A stretch of 8,571 bases of DNA from Tidjanibacter sp. (GTDB lineage: Bacteria > Bacteroidota > Bacteroidia > Bacteroidales > Rikenellaceae). Each line of letters starts with the position of its first letter. Position 1 is the first letter of the stretch. The notes below the pieces were generated by a model, which was not told the DNA's origin, searched no databases, and saw only the letters and a list, made by a program, of their open reading frames with translations. A program made the position numbers and the translations under genes. The stretch spans positions 1-8,571 of the forward strand of contig JAFNVE010000154.1 in the NCBI GenBank assembly GCA_017379955.1, given 5' to 3'. Shown here piece by piece: positions 1 to 7,813 of this stretch.

Positions 1-8
1 ACTATTGT

Positions 9-614
9 TTAATTTGGTCGGTAGTTGCACAGTTCGCGGGAGAACTCTTTATCGCGGCCACCACAGAGCGAGTCGAGTAGAGCGTGAAATCGCTCGGAGT
101 GGTCTTTGTGGCGGGTGTGGCAGAGTTCGTGAAGTATCACATAATCAATAAGATGCAGTGGGAGTTTCATCAGGTAGAGCGATAGATTAATATCGTTCCT
201 CGCCGAGCAACTGCCCCACCTTGTACGCGAAGCACGAATAGAGAGTCTGCCATATTTCAGCCCTGTGAGCGCAGACAATTCTGCGACCCTTTGCGGAAGA
301 TATCTCTTGGCCTCCGCCCTCAATCTTTCGCGCTCCTCAGCGCGCTCCGCCTCGCTACGCTGATCGGGCGTGCCTCTCTCGGTAACCTTTTGGCGTGCTC
401 TCTCAATCCACTCCGCACGGCTCTCCATAAAGGCAACCGCCTGACGCATCAGAGCATTAGGCGGCATAGTCAGCCTCACCGTGCCATCCGCCCTGACACT
501 CAGCGATATGCGCATTGCACGACCCGAGCGCACCACCTCAACCTCGCCCCACCTCTGGTGCGGCATACGGCTGACGGTGCGAGTAGGCTTCTGTCTGCCG
601 AAGAGTCCGAACAT
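9..614 (-). CDS. YgjP-type (DUF45/M48-like) zinc metallopeptidase
   Basis: This 201-residue protein belongs to the YgjP/DUF45 family, SprT-like soluble zinc metallopeptidases whose physiological substrates are poorly known. The C-terminal half carries the family core: a TRWGSCS stretch (131-137), then the zinc motif HELCH (162-166), with His162 and His166 as ligands, Glu163 as catalytic base, and DHSERFH (171-177) supplying the probable third ligand, His172. The N-terminal 60 residues form the beta-rich part typical of the family, and 65-110 is a very charged Arg/Glu-rich helix. No signal peptide or membrane segment is visible, so it should be cytoplasmic. It is the last gene of the leftward operon, starting 11 nt after the rlmB stop. 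The ATG at 612-614 is the first possible start after that stop; Met17 is an alternative but would shorten the N-terminal domain. Family assignment is firm; biological role is unknown. Confidence 0.9.
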   Translation of the reverse strand: MFGLFGRQKPTRTVSRMPHQRWGEVEVVRSGRAMRISLSVRADGTVRLTMPPNALMRQAVAFMESRAEWIERARQKVTERGTPDQRSEAERAEERERLRAEAKRYLPQRVAELSALTGLKYGRLSIRASRTRWGSCSARNDINLSLYLMKLPLHLIDYVILHELCHTRHKDHSERFHALLDSLCGGRDKEFSRELCNYRPN

Positions 615-625
615 TTTTGCCCGAA

Positions 626-1381
626 CTAACCGATTCGTTGACGAACAACCTCGAAGAGCATAACGGCCGCTGCTGCCGATACATTGAGCGACTCAATTGC
701 GCCAATCATCGGGATAGCAAGTTGTTCGTCGCAGAGTTTCATAATCTCCTTCGACACACCCTTCTCCTCATTGCCCATCACAATAACGGTAGGCTTGGTG
801 AGGTCGGCATCGTAGAGCAGTTTGCGGCTCTTCTCGGTGGCTGCCACAATCTGCATACCCTCTGCTGCAAGTGCCTTCAAGGTATTGCGCAACGAGCCTG
901 CACGATGTACGGGGATGCGGGTCAGTGCACCGGCCGACGAGCGAATAGCCTCCGAATTTACGGGTGCGCTATTCTTTAAGGGAACGATAAGTCCGTGAGC
1001 ACCTGCACACTCCGCACTGCGGGCAATAGCACCAAAGTTGCGCACATCGGTCACACCGTCGAAGAGGACAATCAGAGGGGTCTCATCCTCGGGCACACGC
1101 TCCAGGATATCCTCCAACGCCACATAGTCGATAGCCGCCATCTGAGCCACAACGCCCTGATGGTTACCACGGGTGAGGCGGTTGAGTTTCTCAACAGGCA
1201 CCTCCTGATAGCGCACATGAGCACGATAGCAGAGATCCTTAAAGTCGTTCATCAGCTGTCCCTCAGCACCCTTTTTCACATAGAGTTTCTCAATCTGCTT
1301 GCCACTCTCGATAACCTCGATAACGGGGCGCAGACCAAATATCAAGTTGCCTTTCGAGCCACTCTTGTTTTCGTTTTCCAT
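626..1381 (-). CDS. rlmB: 23S rRNA (guanosine-2'-O-)-methyltransferase RlmB (TrmH/SpoU family)
   Basis: This 251-residue SPOUT-class methyltransferase is predicted to transfer a methyl group from S-adenosylmethionine to the 2'-OH of G2251 in the P-loop of 23S rRNA. Residues 13-84 match the SpoU substrate-binding domain (NLIFGLRPVIE near the start, NHQGVVAQ at 73-80). The knotted catalytic domain follows with all three SpoU motifs: motif 1 DVRNFGAIARSAE (112-124, with Asn115 and Arg121), motif 2 MGNEEKGVS (202-210, Glu205) and motif 3 IPMIGAIESLNVSAAAA (223-239). Length is normal for RlmB. It begins 4 nt after the stop of the ABC-F gene, so the two are almost certainly co-transcribed. Close relatives such as TrmH (tRNA Gm18) share the motifs, but the N-terminal domain and overall length favour RlmB. 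The exact target nucleotide is inferred from family. Confidence 0.93.
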   Translation of the reverse strand: MENENKSGSKGNLIFGLRPVIEVIESGKQIEKLYVKKGAEGQLMNDFKDLCYRAHVRYQEVPVEKLNRLTRGNHQGVVAQMAAIDYVALEDILERVPEDETPLIVLFDGVTDVRNFGAIARSAECAGAHGLIVPLKNSAPVNSEAIRSSAGALTRIPVHRAGSLRNTLKALAAEGMQIVAATEKSRKLLYDADLTKPTVIVMGNEEKGVSKEIMKLCDEQLAIPMIGAIESLNVSAAAAVMLFEVVRQRIG

Positions 1382-1385
1382 ACTT

Positions 1386-3338
1386 CTAATATAGATTGTC
1401 TGTTAAAATTTCAAGTTCGTAATTGAGTTTCTCCCACTCGTGTTCTGCATCGGCAAGTTGCTGTTTGCAATCGTTATATGCCTTAAAGTGAGTGGGATCC
1501 GACAGGTCAATGCCGTGCGCTGCGGGGTCGGCCATACGCTTCTCCCAATCAGCAACCTCGCCCTCCAACTCTTCAATGCGCTTCTCGGCAGCCTCGATAG
1601 CCGAACGAGTGCGACGAATCTGTCGCTCCTGCTCCTTCTTTTGCAGGTAGTCCTGCTTGCCACGCGAAGGCTCGGCAGAGGTCACCACACGCTCCTCGGG
1701 GGCACGACGTTCCACCTCTGCAAGTGATGCCAAGCGACGCTTTTCGATAAAGTAGTAGATACCACCCAGGTACTCCTTTACACCGCCATCGCGGAACTCG
1801 TAGACCTTATCTACCAGGCCGTCAAGGAATTCGCGGTCGTGCGATACAACCACTAACGTACCATCGTAATCAAGAAGTGCCTGTTTCAGAATATCTTTTG
1901 AGCGCATATCCATATGGTTGGTAGGCTCATCGAGCACCAGCAGGTTGTGGGGCGAGAGCATCATACGCGCCATAGCCAAGCGCGAACGCTCACCACCACT
2001 GAGCACCTTCACCTTCTTGTCGACATCCTCACCTCGGAAGAGAAAAGCACCCAAAATATCACGCAGACGAGTGCGGATATCACCAACAGCAACTCGGTCC
2101 AAGGTATCATAAACGGTGAAGTTACCGTCCATCAAATCATCCTGATTCTGAGCGTAGTAGCCCGTATCGACATTTACGCCCACCTTGATATCGCCCTCGG
2201 TGGCTGCCAACTCACCAATCAGCATACGCGCAAAGGTGGTCTTACCCTCACCATTGCGGCCCACAAGGGCAATCCTGTCGCCACGCTCAATAATAAAGTC
2301 GGCACCCGAAAAGACGTGGTGGTCGCCAAAACTCTTGCCCGCACCTCGCACCTCAGCAACAATCTGTCCGCAGTGTGGCGAAGGTGGAAATTTGATATTG
2401 AGCGCGCTCAAATCCTCCTCGTCAACCTCGATGCGGTCGAGTTTTTCGAGTTGCTTAATGCGCGACTGCACCTGATTACTCTTGGTCGGTTTGTATCGGA
2501 ACTTCTCTATAAACTCCTCGCTCTTCTCAATCAGTCGTTGCTGGTTTGCGTAGGCCGCCATTTGCTGTTCGCGACGCTCTTTGCGCAGGGTAACATATTG
2601 GCTATAAGGCACTTTATAGTCATACAATTTACCGAGCAACAACTCCACGGTGCGATTGGTCACATTATCCAGAAAAGCCCTGTCGTGGGAGATAATCACC
2701 ACCGAGCCGTCATACTCTTTCAGATAGCCCTCCAACCACTGGATACTCTCGATATCGAGGTGGTTGGTCGGCTCATCGAGCAGGATAACCGAGGGACGGC
2801 GCAACAACAACTTGGCAAGCTCGATACGCATACGCCAGCCACCACTAAACTCACTTGTCGCCCTGCCGAAGTCCTCACGGCGGAAGCCAAGACCGAGCAG
2901 TGTGCGCTCAACATCGGCATCGCGGTGGTTACCACCGAGGATATTGTGACGGTCGGTAGCATCGTTCAAACGGTGCAGAAGTGCCTCATACTCAGCCGAG
3001 TGATAGTCATCGCGCTCAGCAATCTCAGCAGTCAGGCGCGCAATCTCAGCCTCCAACTCCAACACCTCCTCAAAGGCCTTAGCAGTCTCCTCGGCAAGGG
3101 TTGTGGTATCGGCCACCGCCATCTGCTGTGGCAGGTAGCCGAGAGTTGTATCGGCAGAGCGAGTCACCACACCCGAAGTGGGGGCTTGCTGTCCCATTAT
3201 AACTTTCAGCAGAGTGGTCTTGCCCGCGCCATTTTTACCCACCAGACCAATGCGGTCCTTGGGGTTTATGAGCAATGACACCTCCTTGAAAAGGTCCCAC
3301 CCGCCGAAACTAATTGTCAGATTATCAACAGATACCAT
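1386..3338 (-). CDS. ABC-F family ATPase (ribosome-associated, Uup/YdiF-like)
   Basis: This 650-residue protein has two ABC ATPase domains in one chain and no membrane segments, which defines the ABC-F class. These proteins bind the ribosomal E site and help translation rather than transport. Domain 1 has Walker A GKNGAGKT (34-41), signature FSGGW (164-168), Walker B ILLDEP (185-190) and switch SHD (217-219). Domain 2 has Walker A GRNGEGKT (360-367), signature LSGGE (446-450), Walker B VLDEP (468-472) and SHD (499-501). The charged linker at about 245-310 is the inter-domain region that in this class contacts P-site tRNA. Residues 560-645 form a Lys/Glu-rich coiled coil resembling the C-terminal domain of Uup-like members. 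Both catalytic glutamates are present. It lies between rpe (3 nt) and rlmB (4 nt). Housekeeping ABC-F and antibiotic-protection ABC-F proteins cannot be fully separated by eye, but the neighbours favour housekeeping. Confidence 0.93.
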   Translation of the reverse strand: MVSVDNLTISFGGWDLFKEVSLLINPKDRIGLVGKNGAGKTTLLKVIMGQQAPTSGVVTRSADTTLGYLPQQMAVADTTTLAEETAKAFEEVLELEAEIARLTAEIAERDDYHSAEYEALLHRLNDATDRHNILGGNHRDADVERTLLGLGFRREDFGRATSEFSGGWRMRIELAKLLLRRPSVILLDEPTNHLDIESIQWLEGYLKEYDGSVVIISHDRAFLDNVTNRTVELLLGKLYDYKVPYSQYVTLRKERREQQMAAYANQQRLIEKSEEFIEKFRYKPTKSNQVQSRIKQLEKLDRIEVDEEDLSALNIKFPPSPHCGQIVAEVRGAGKSFGDHHVFSGADFIIERGDRIALVGRNGEGKTTFARMLIGELAATEGDIKVGVNVDTGYYAQNQDDLMDGNFTVYDTLDRVAVGDIRTRLRDILGAFLFRGEDVDKKVKVLSGGERSRLAMARMMLSPHNLLVLDEPTNHMDMRSKDILKQALLDYDGTLVVVSHDREFLDGLVDKVYEFRDGGVKEYLGGIYYFIEKRRLASLAEVERRAPEERVVTSAEPSRGKQDYLQKKEQERQIRRTRSAIEAAEKRIEELEGEVADWEKRMADPAAHGIDLSDPTHFKAYNDCKQQLADAEHEWEKLNYELEILTDNLY

Positions 3339-3341
3339 AAA

Positions 3342-3992
3342 TTACTCGCCCAAAAGTGCCAAAATCTCAGCCTTGGGGTCGGCAGCACCAAATACAGCAC
3401 TACCAGCCACCAACACATCGCAACCTGCCTCGAAGAGCATCTCTGCATTGTCGCGGCACACACCACCATCAAGTTCAATCAGGTAGTCAGCACCAATCTC
3501 CTCGCGCAATGCTTTGAGCTGGCGCACCTTATCGGTCGACCCCTCGATAAACTTCTGACCTCCGAAGCCGGGCTCAACCCCCATAACAAGCACCAAATCT
3601 ACCATAGGCAGCCACTCGCGGATAGCCTCAACGGGAGTGCCGGGTTTAATCGAGATACCGGCCTTTGCCCCTGCCTCGTGGATGGTGCGGATGCACTCCT
3701 CAACCTTCTCAGTAGCCTCAACGTGGAAAACCACCAAATCGGCACCCGCTTTTACGAAGCGTTCCAGATAATCTTCGGGCTGAACAATCATCAGATGCAC
3801 ATCCATAAACTTCTCGGTAGCCGCCACAATCGATTTCAGTACGGGGAAACCAAATGAGATATTAGGCACAAAACGGCCATCCATAACATCGATGTGTACC
3901 CACTCGGCAGCACTCTCGTCAATCATACGAGTATCGCGAGCAAGATTGCCAAAATCGGCAGAAAGCATTGAGGGTGAGATAATTCGTTTCAT
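3342..3992 (-). CDS. rpe: Ribulose-phosphate 3-epimerase
   Basis: This 216-residue cytoplasmic TIM-barrel enzyme interconverts D-ribulose 5-phosphate and D-xylulose 5-phosphate in the pentose phosphate pathway. The family motifs are complete: ISPSMLSADF at the N terminus (5-14), HIDVMDGRFVPN (33-44) with metal-binding His33 and the catalytic acid/base Asp35, DVHLMI (64-69) with His66, the glycine-rich MGVEPGFGGQ (137-146), and ELDGGV (173-178) with the second catalytic Asp175. The phosphate-binding segment VAGSAVFGA lies near 195-203. Length is typical. It is the first gene of the leftward operon: its ATG faces the divergent intergenic gap, and the ABC-F gene starts 3 nt after its stop. A candidate -7 promoter element lies about 85 nt upstream. 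Confidence 0.96.
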   Translation of the reverse strand: MKRIISPSMLSADFGNLARDTRMIDESAAEWVHIDVMDGRFVPNISFGFPVLKSIVAATEKFMDVHLMIVQPEDYLERFVKAGADLVVFHVEATEKVEECIRTIHEAGAKAGISIKPGTPVEAIREWLPMVDLVLVMGVEPGFGGQKFIEGSTDKVRQLKALREEIGADYLIELDGGVCRDNAEMLFEAGCDVLVAGSAVFGAADPKAEILALLGE

Positions 3993-4029
3993 TATATCTG
4001 TTTTGTTTTATTAATTTTTCAAGTGCTCG

Positions 4030-4066
4030 TTGAGGAGAAATAAAATCACACAAGATTTCTCCGCAA
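4030..4066. repeat. Imperfect inverted repeat in the rpe operon leader
   Basis: Arms 4030-4041 and 4055-4066 are complementary at 11 of 12 positions around a 13-nt loop (inner 8 bp perfect, GGAGAAAT against ATTTCTCC; the single mismatch is 4033/4063). On the minus strand this would form a hairpin starting a few nt after the predicted transcription start of the rpe operon. There is no U-run directly after it in either direction, so it does not look like an intrinsic terminator. It may be a 5' mRNA-stabilising hairpin or a repressor operator. The symmetry is seen directly; function is inferred. Confidence 0.6.
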
Positions 4067-4068
4067 TA

Positions 4069-4090
4069 TTTTCGACAAAAATAGCGAAAA
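4069..4090. promoter_or_regulatory. 22-bp dyad (TTTTCG-N10-CGAAAA) centred on the rpe -7 element
   Basis: The half-sites TTTTCG (4069-4074) and CGAAAA (4085-4090) are perfect complements separated by 10 nt. The dyad centre falls exactly at the middle of the candidate minus-strand -7 element at 4076-4083. This is the geometry of an operator where a dimeric repressor would occlude RNA polymerase. The half-sites are short and the region is AT-rich, so chance is a real possibility. Confidence 0.35.
4076..4083 (-). promoter_or_regulatory. Candidate Bacteroidetes -7 promoter element for the rpe operon
   Basis: Read on the minus strand this is TATTTTTG, an exact match to the TAnnTTTG consensus used by the primary sigma factor of Bacteroidetes. 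Transcription would start near 4069, giving a leader of about 77 nt before the rpe ATG. No convincing TTTG-like -33 element is visible at the usual spacing upstream. Confidence 0.55.
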
Positions 4091-4106
4091 AACCGTATTT
4101 TTTACC

Positions 4107-4114
4107 TAATTTTG
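4107..4114 (+). promoter_or_regulatory. Candidate Bacteroidetes -7 promoter element for rmuC
   Basis: The sequence TAATTTTG matches the TAnnTTTG consensus exactly. Transcription would start near 4121, leaving a short AU-rich leader of about 21 nt before the rmuC ATG at 4142. The -33 region is not recognisable; instead an A6-N5-T6 tract (4087-4103) lies just upstream. The element faces away from the minus-strand element at 4076-4083, with only 23 nt between them, so polymerase footprints at the two promoters would overlap. Confidence 0.55.
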
Positions 4115-4141
4115 AGAGGATAATAACTATTTATATTGACT

Positions 4142-5587
4142 ATGGGAACTACTACCATCATATTACTCGCCACAGTTGGAGTTCTTGCGGTGATTGTCAT
4201 CATTCGCCTCTTTGTTTTCGATGCTCGACAGATGAAGATACTCGATGAGCGCATCAAGACTCTCACCACCGAGAAGGAGGCCGTGGAAGGGGAGTTGGCA
4301 AACGCACGCTCGGAGCAACATCGAAAAGAGGTGGAACTTGCCGAGGCTCGCACATCATTGCAGAGGGTCGATGAACTCAGCAAGCAGAACAGCGAACTAT
4401 CTGAGAAGATAGAGAATCAAAACAGCGAGTTGCGCAAGGCAGAGATTACACTCACCGAGTTGCGTGCCGAGAACAAACGCCTCACCGAAAAGGCAGAGAG
4501 CGACAAGGCAGAACTCGACAAACTACAAGCCTCGTTCCGTGCCGAGTTCAAGAGTTTGGCAGGCGAGATGATGGAGGAGAACTCCAAACGGTTCAAGGAG
4601 ACCAACAAGGAGTCGATGGATGTCCTGCTCAAACCCTTCAAGGATAATATCACTGAGTTCCGCGAGAGAGTGGAGAAGATTTACGCCTCGGAGAACACCG
4701 AGCGTGGCTCGCTCCGACAGGAACTCAAACAACTGATGGAACTCAACCGCACCATCACCGAGCAGACCAACAACCTCACCACTGCCCTGCGTAGCAACTC
4801 CAAAGTGCAGGGTGACTTCGGCGAGTTGATACTCAAAACCATCCTGGATCGCAGCAACCTCGAAGAGGGAATACACTACTCCGTGCAGAAGAGTTTTAAG
4901 GGTGACGAGGGCAACAATTTCCGCCCCGATATTGTACTCAATCTGCCCGACGGTAAGCGCATAGTTATCGACTCGAAGATGACTCTTACCGCCCACGCCG
5001 ATATGGTCGAGGCTAAGGACTCCAACAGACGACAGGAGGCACTCAAAAACCTTATAAAGTCGGTACAGAGCCACATCAAGGAGCTATCGCAGAAGTCTTA
5101 CCAGGAACTCCTAGGCGACAAATCTCCCGACTTTGTAATCATGTTCATCCCTGCCGAGGGGGCATTTATTGAGGCGATTAACGCAATGCCCGCACTCTGG
5201 GAGGAGGCATATAAAAACAGGATTATCATCTCATCACCAACCAACCTCTTTGCTCTGCTGAAAATCGTTGACGATCTGTGGCGACGCGACCAACAGAACC
5301 GCAACGCACTAAAAATTGCAGAGGAGGGTGGCAAACTCTATGACAAGGTGGTAGGTTTTGTAACCACTATGGAGGGTGTGCAGAAGAGCATCAATCAGGC
5401 AGCCGAAGGGTGCGACAAGGCAATCGGACAACTATACACGGGTCGTGGTAACATTTTGCGCCACACCGAGAACCTTAAAGTGCTGGGAGCAAAAGCCGCA
5501 AAGCAACTCCCCGATAAATACATCGAGGAGGAGAGCCTGCTCCCCGAGCCTGCTGAGGAACGAGAGAACGAAGATGACAATAAATAA
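4142..5587 (+). CDS. rmuC: DNA recombination protein RmuC homologue
   Basis: This 481-residue protein is an RmuC family member, implicated in limiting recombination at short inverted repeats in E. coli and predicted to be a membrane-anchored nuclease. An N-terminal transmembrane helix spans about residues 5-25, a long coiled coil runs from about 30 to 130, and the RmuC domain covers roughly 165-455. The domain contains GDFGELIL (224-231, Glu228), RPDIVLNLP (261-269, Asp263) and IDSKM (276-280, Asp277 and Lys279), which resembles a PD-(D/E)xK nuclease core. The C-terminal tail is acidic and probably disordered. ATG at 4142 is preferred over an in-frame TTG at 4136, which would add only two residues. 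It is divergent from rpe and followed after 25 nt by an esterase gene on the same strand, with no terminator between. Length and motifs are intact. The biochemical activity of RmuC is only partly established. Confidence 0.94.
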   Translation: MGTTTIILLATVGVLAVIVIIRLFVFDARQMKILDERIKTLTTEKEAVEGELANARSEQHRKEVELAEARTSLQRVDELSKQNSELSEKIENQNSELRKAEITLTELRAENKRLTEKAESDKAELDKLQASFRAEFKSLAGEMMEENSKRFKETNKESMDVLLKPFKDNITEFRERVEKIYASENTERGSLRQELKQLMELNRTITEQTNNLTTALRSNSKVQGDFGELILKTILDRSNLEEGIHYSVQKSFKGDEGNNFRPDIVLNLPDGKRIVIDSKMTLTAHADMVEAKDSNRRQEALKNLIKSVQSHIKELSQKSYQELLGDKSPDFVIMFIPAEGAFIEAINAMPALWEEAYKNRIIISSPTNLFALLKIVDDLWRRDQQNRNALKIAEEGGKLYDKVVGFVTTMEGVQKSINQAAEGCDKAIGQLYTGRGNILRHTENLKVLGAKAAKQLPDKYIEEESLLPEPAEERENEDDNK

Positions 5588-5612
5588 TCTACAAACCAAT
5601 AAACACAGACCT

Positions 5613-6593
5613 ATGAAGAAATTTGTAATCACAATCTTTGCGCTGGTGGCTTGTGCTACCCTGAGCGCACAACTTCAACCCAATTTCCCCTCGACCCCCT
5701 TTGAACCATCAAAGGCCGAGGCTAAGGTAATGACCACACTCACCGATATCCCTCAAAATGAGCGTGTTTCGGTAAACTATCAGGGTAATGTTGTCTATGA
5801 CCACCAGAGCGATATGGATCTGGTAATCCAGCTTATCACTCCCGCAGGTGGTTGGGGCAAGAAGTATCCCTGCGTGGTATTTATTCAGGGTGCTGCCTGG
5901 TATGCTCAGGCTGTATATTCGCAGGTACCCAATCTGATGGAGTTCGCAAAACGTGGCTATGTGGTGGCAAGTGTTCAGCACCGCCCCTCAACCACAGCAA
6001 CCTATCCTGCCCAGATTCAGGACATCAAGACTGCTGTTCGCTTCCTGCGCAAAAACGCAAATCGCTACGGTATCGACACTAACAACCTCTTTGTATGGGG
6101 TGATTCGTCGGGTGGCAACCTCTCGCTGTTGCTCACCGTAACTGCCGACCAGCCCCAACTCGACACCGAGGCATACGGCACTGAGAGCGTTGATGTAAAC
6201 GCCTGCGTGGCCTACTATCCCGTAACCGATGTATTGCGTATGCAGGAGTTTGAGCGCGGCAATTGGGACCATATCTCGGAGAACAGCCCCACAGGTACCA
6301 TCTTTGGCGGAATCAAGGTGATGGAGAATCCCGATATTGTCAAGAGCCTCAGCCCCATAACCTACGTTTCGCCCGAGCGCGCAGCACAGACTGCTCCTAT
6401 TATGATTGTTACCGGCAACAGCGACCGCACAGTCCCCTTTGAGCAGAGTGTGATAATGGCCGACAGATTGGAGGAGTGTGGCTACGACTACAAATTCTAC
6501 AAGATTGAGGGTGCCGACCACGGCAGTTATGAGTTCTGGACAGATACCCTCTTCGATATGGTAGATGCACACTTCCGCGCACACATGAAATAG
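5613..6593 (+). CDS. Exported alpha/beta-hydrolase esterase, BD-FAE-like
   Basis: This 326-residue protein is an alpha/beta hydrolase resembling the BD-FAE group (bifunctional feruloyl and acetyl esterases that strip side groups from xylan). Residues 1-19 are a signal peptide ending CATLSA before Gln20; LVAC (11-14) inside it also fits a lipobox, so lipoprotein processing is possible. The likely triad is Ser165 in GDSSGG (163-168), Asp271 in GNSDRTVPF and His303 in GADHGSYEF. The oxyanion region reads FIQGAAW (90-96), with Gln where many esterases have His. DIKTAVRFLRKNAN (137-150) is characteristic of the family. The ATG at 5613 was chosen because the frame extends back to 5376 only by overlapping rmuC, and because it immediately precedes the signal peptide. 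It sits 25 nt after rmuC and 33 nt before the next esterase. Export to the periplasm or outer membrane is likely; the precise substrate is inferred. Confidence 0.88.
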   Translation: MKKFVITIFALVACATLSAQLQPNFPSTPFEPSKAEAKVMTTLTDIPQNERVSVNYQGNVVYDHQSDMDLVIQLITPAGGWGKKYPCVVFIQGAAWYAQAVYSQVPNLMEFAKRGYVVASVQHRPSTTATYPAQIQDIKTAVRFLRKNANRYGIDTNNLFVWGDSSGGNLSLLLTVTADQPQLDTEAYGTESVDVNACVAYYPVTDVLRMQEFERGNWDHISENSPTGTIFGGIKVMENPDIVKSLSPITYVSPERAAQTAPIMIVTGNSDRTVPFEQSVIMADRLEECGYDYKFYKIEGADHGSYEFWTDTLFDMVDAHFRAHMK

Positions 6594-7805
<1,212 letters not shown>

Positions 7806-7813
7806 GTCGAGTT

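Noticed and set aside
1915..2782. 22-nt direct repeat (1915-1936 and 2761-2782, 21 of 22 identical)
   Set aside because: Both copies encode the DEPTNH Walker B segment in the two ATPase domains of the ABC-F protein, so protein-level duplication explains it.
1914..3278. Long plus-strand open frame (454 codons) opposite the ABC-F gene
   Set aside because: It lies wholly antisense to a gene with complete ATPase motifs; its predicted protein has no recognisable domain and looks like a mirror of biased codon use.
4030..4066. Intrinsic terminator reading of the inverted repeat
   Set aside because: No U-tract directly follows the stem in either direction, and both flanking genes point away from the gap, so no transcript needs to end there.
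4136..4141. TTG start two codons before the rmuC ATG
   Set aside because: ATG at 4142 gives a normal membrane-anchor N terminus and needs no rare start.
5376..5612. N-terminal extension of the BD-FAE-like frame into rmuC
   Set aside because: The extension overlaps the conserved end of rmuC in another frame, and the ATG at 5613 directly begins a classic signal peptide.
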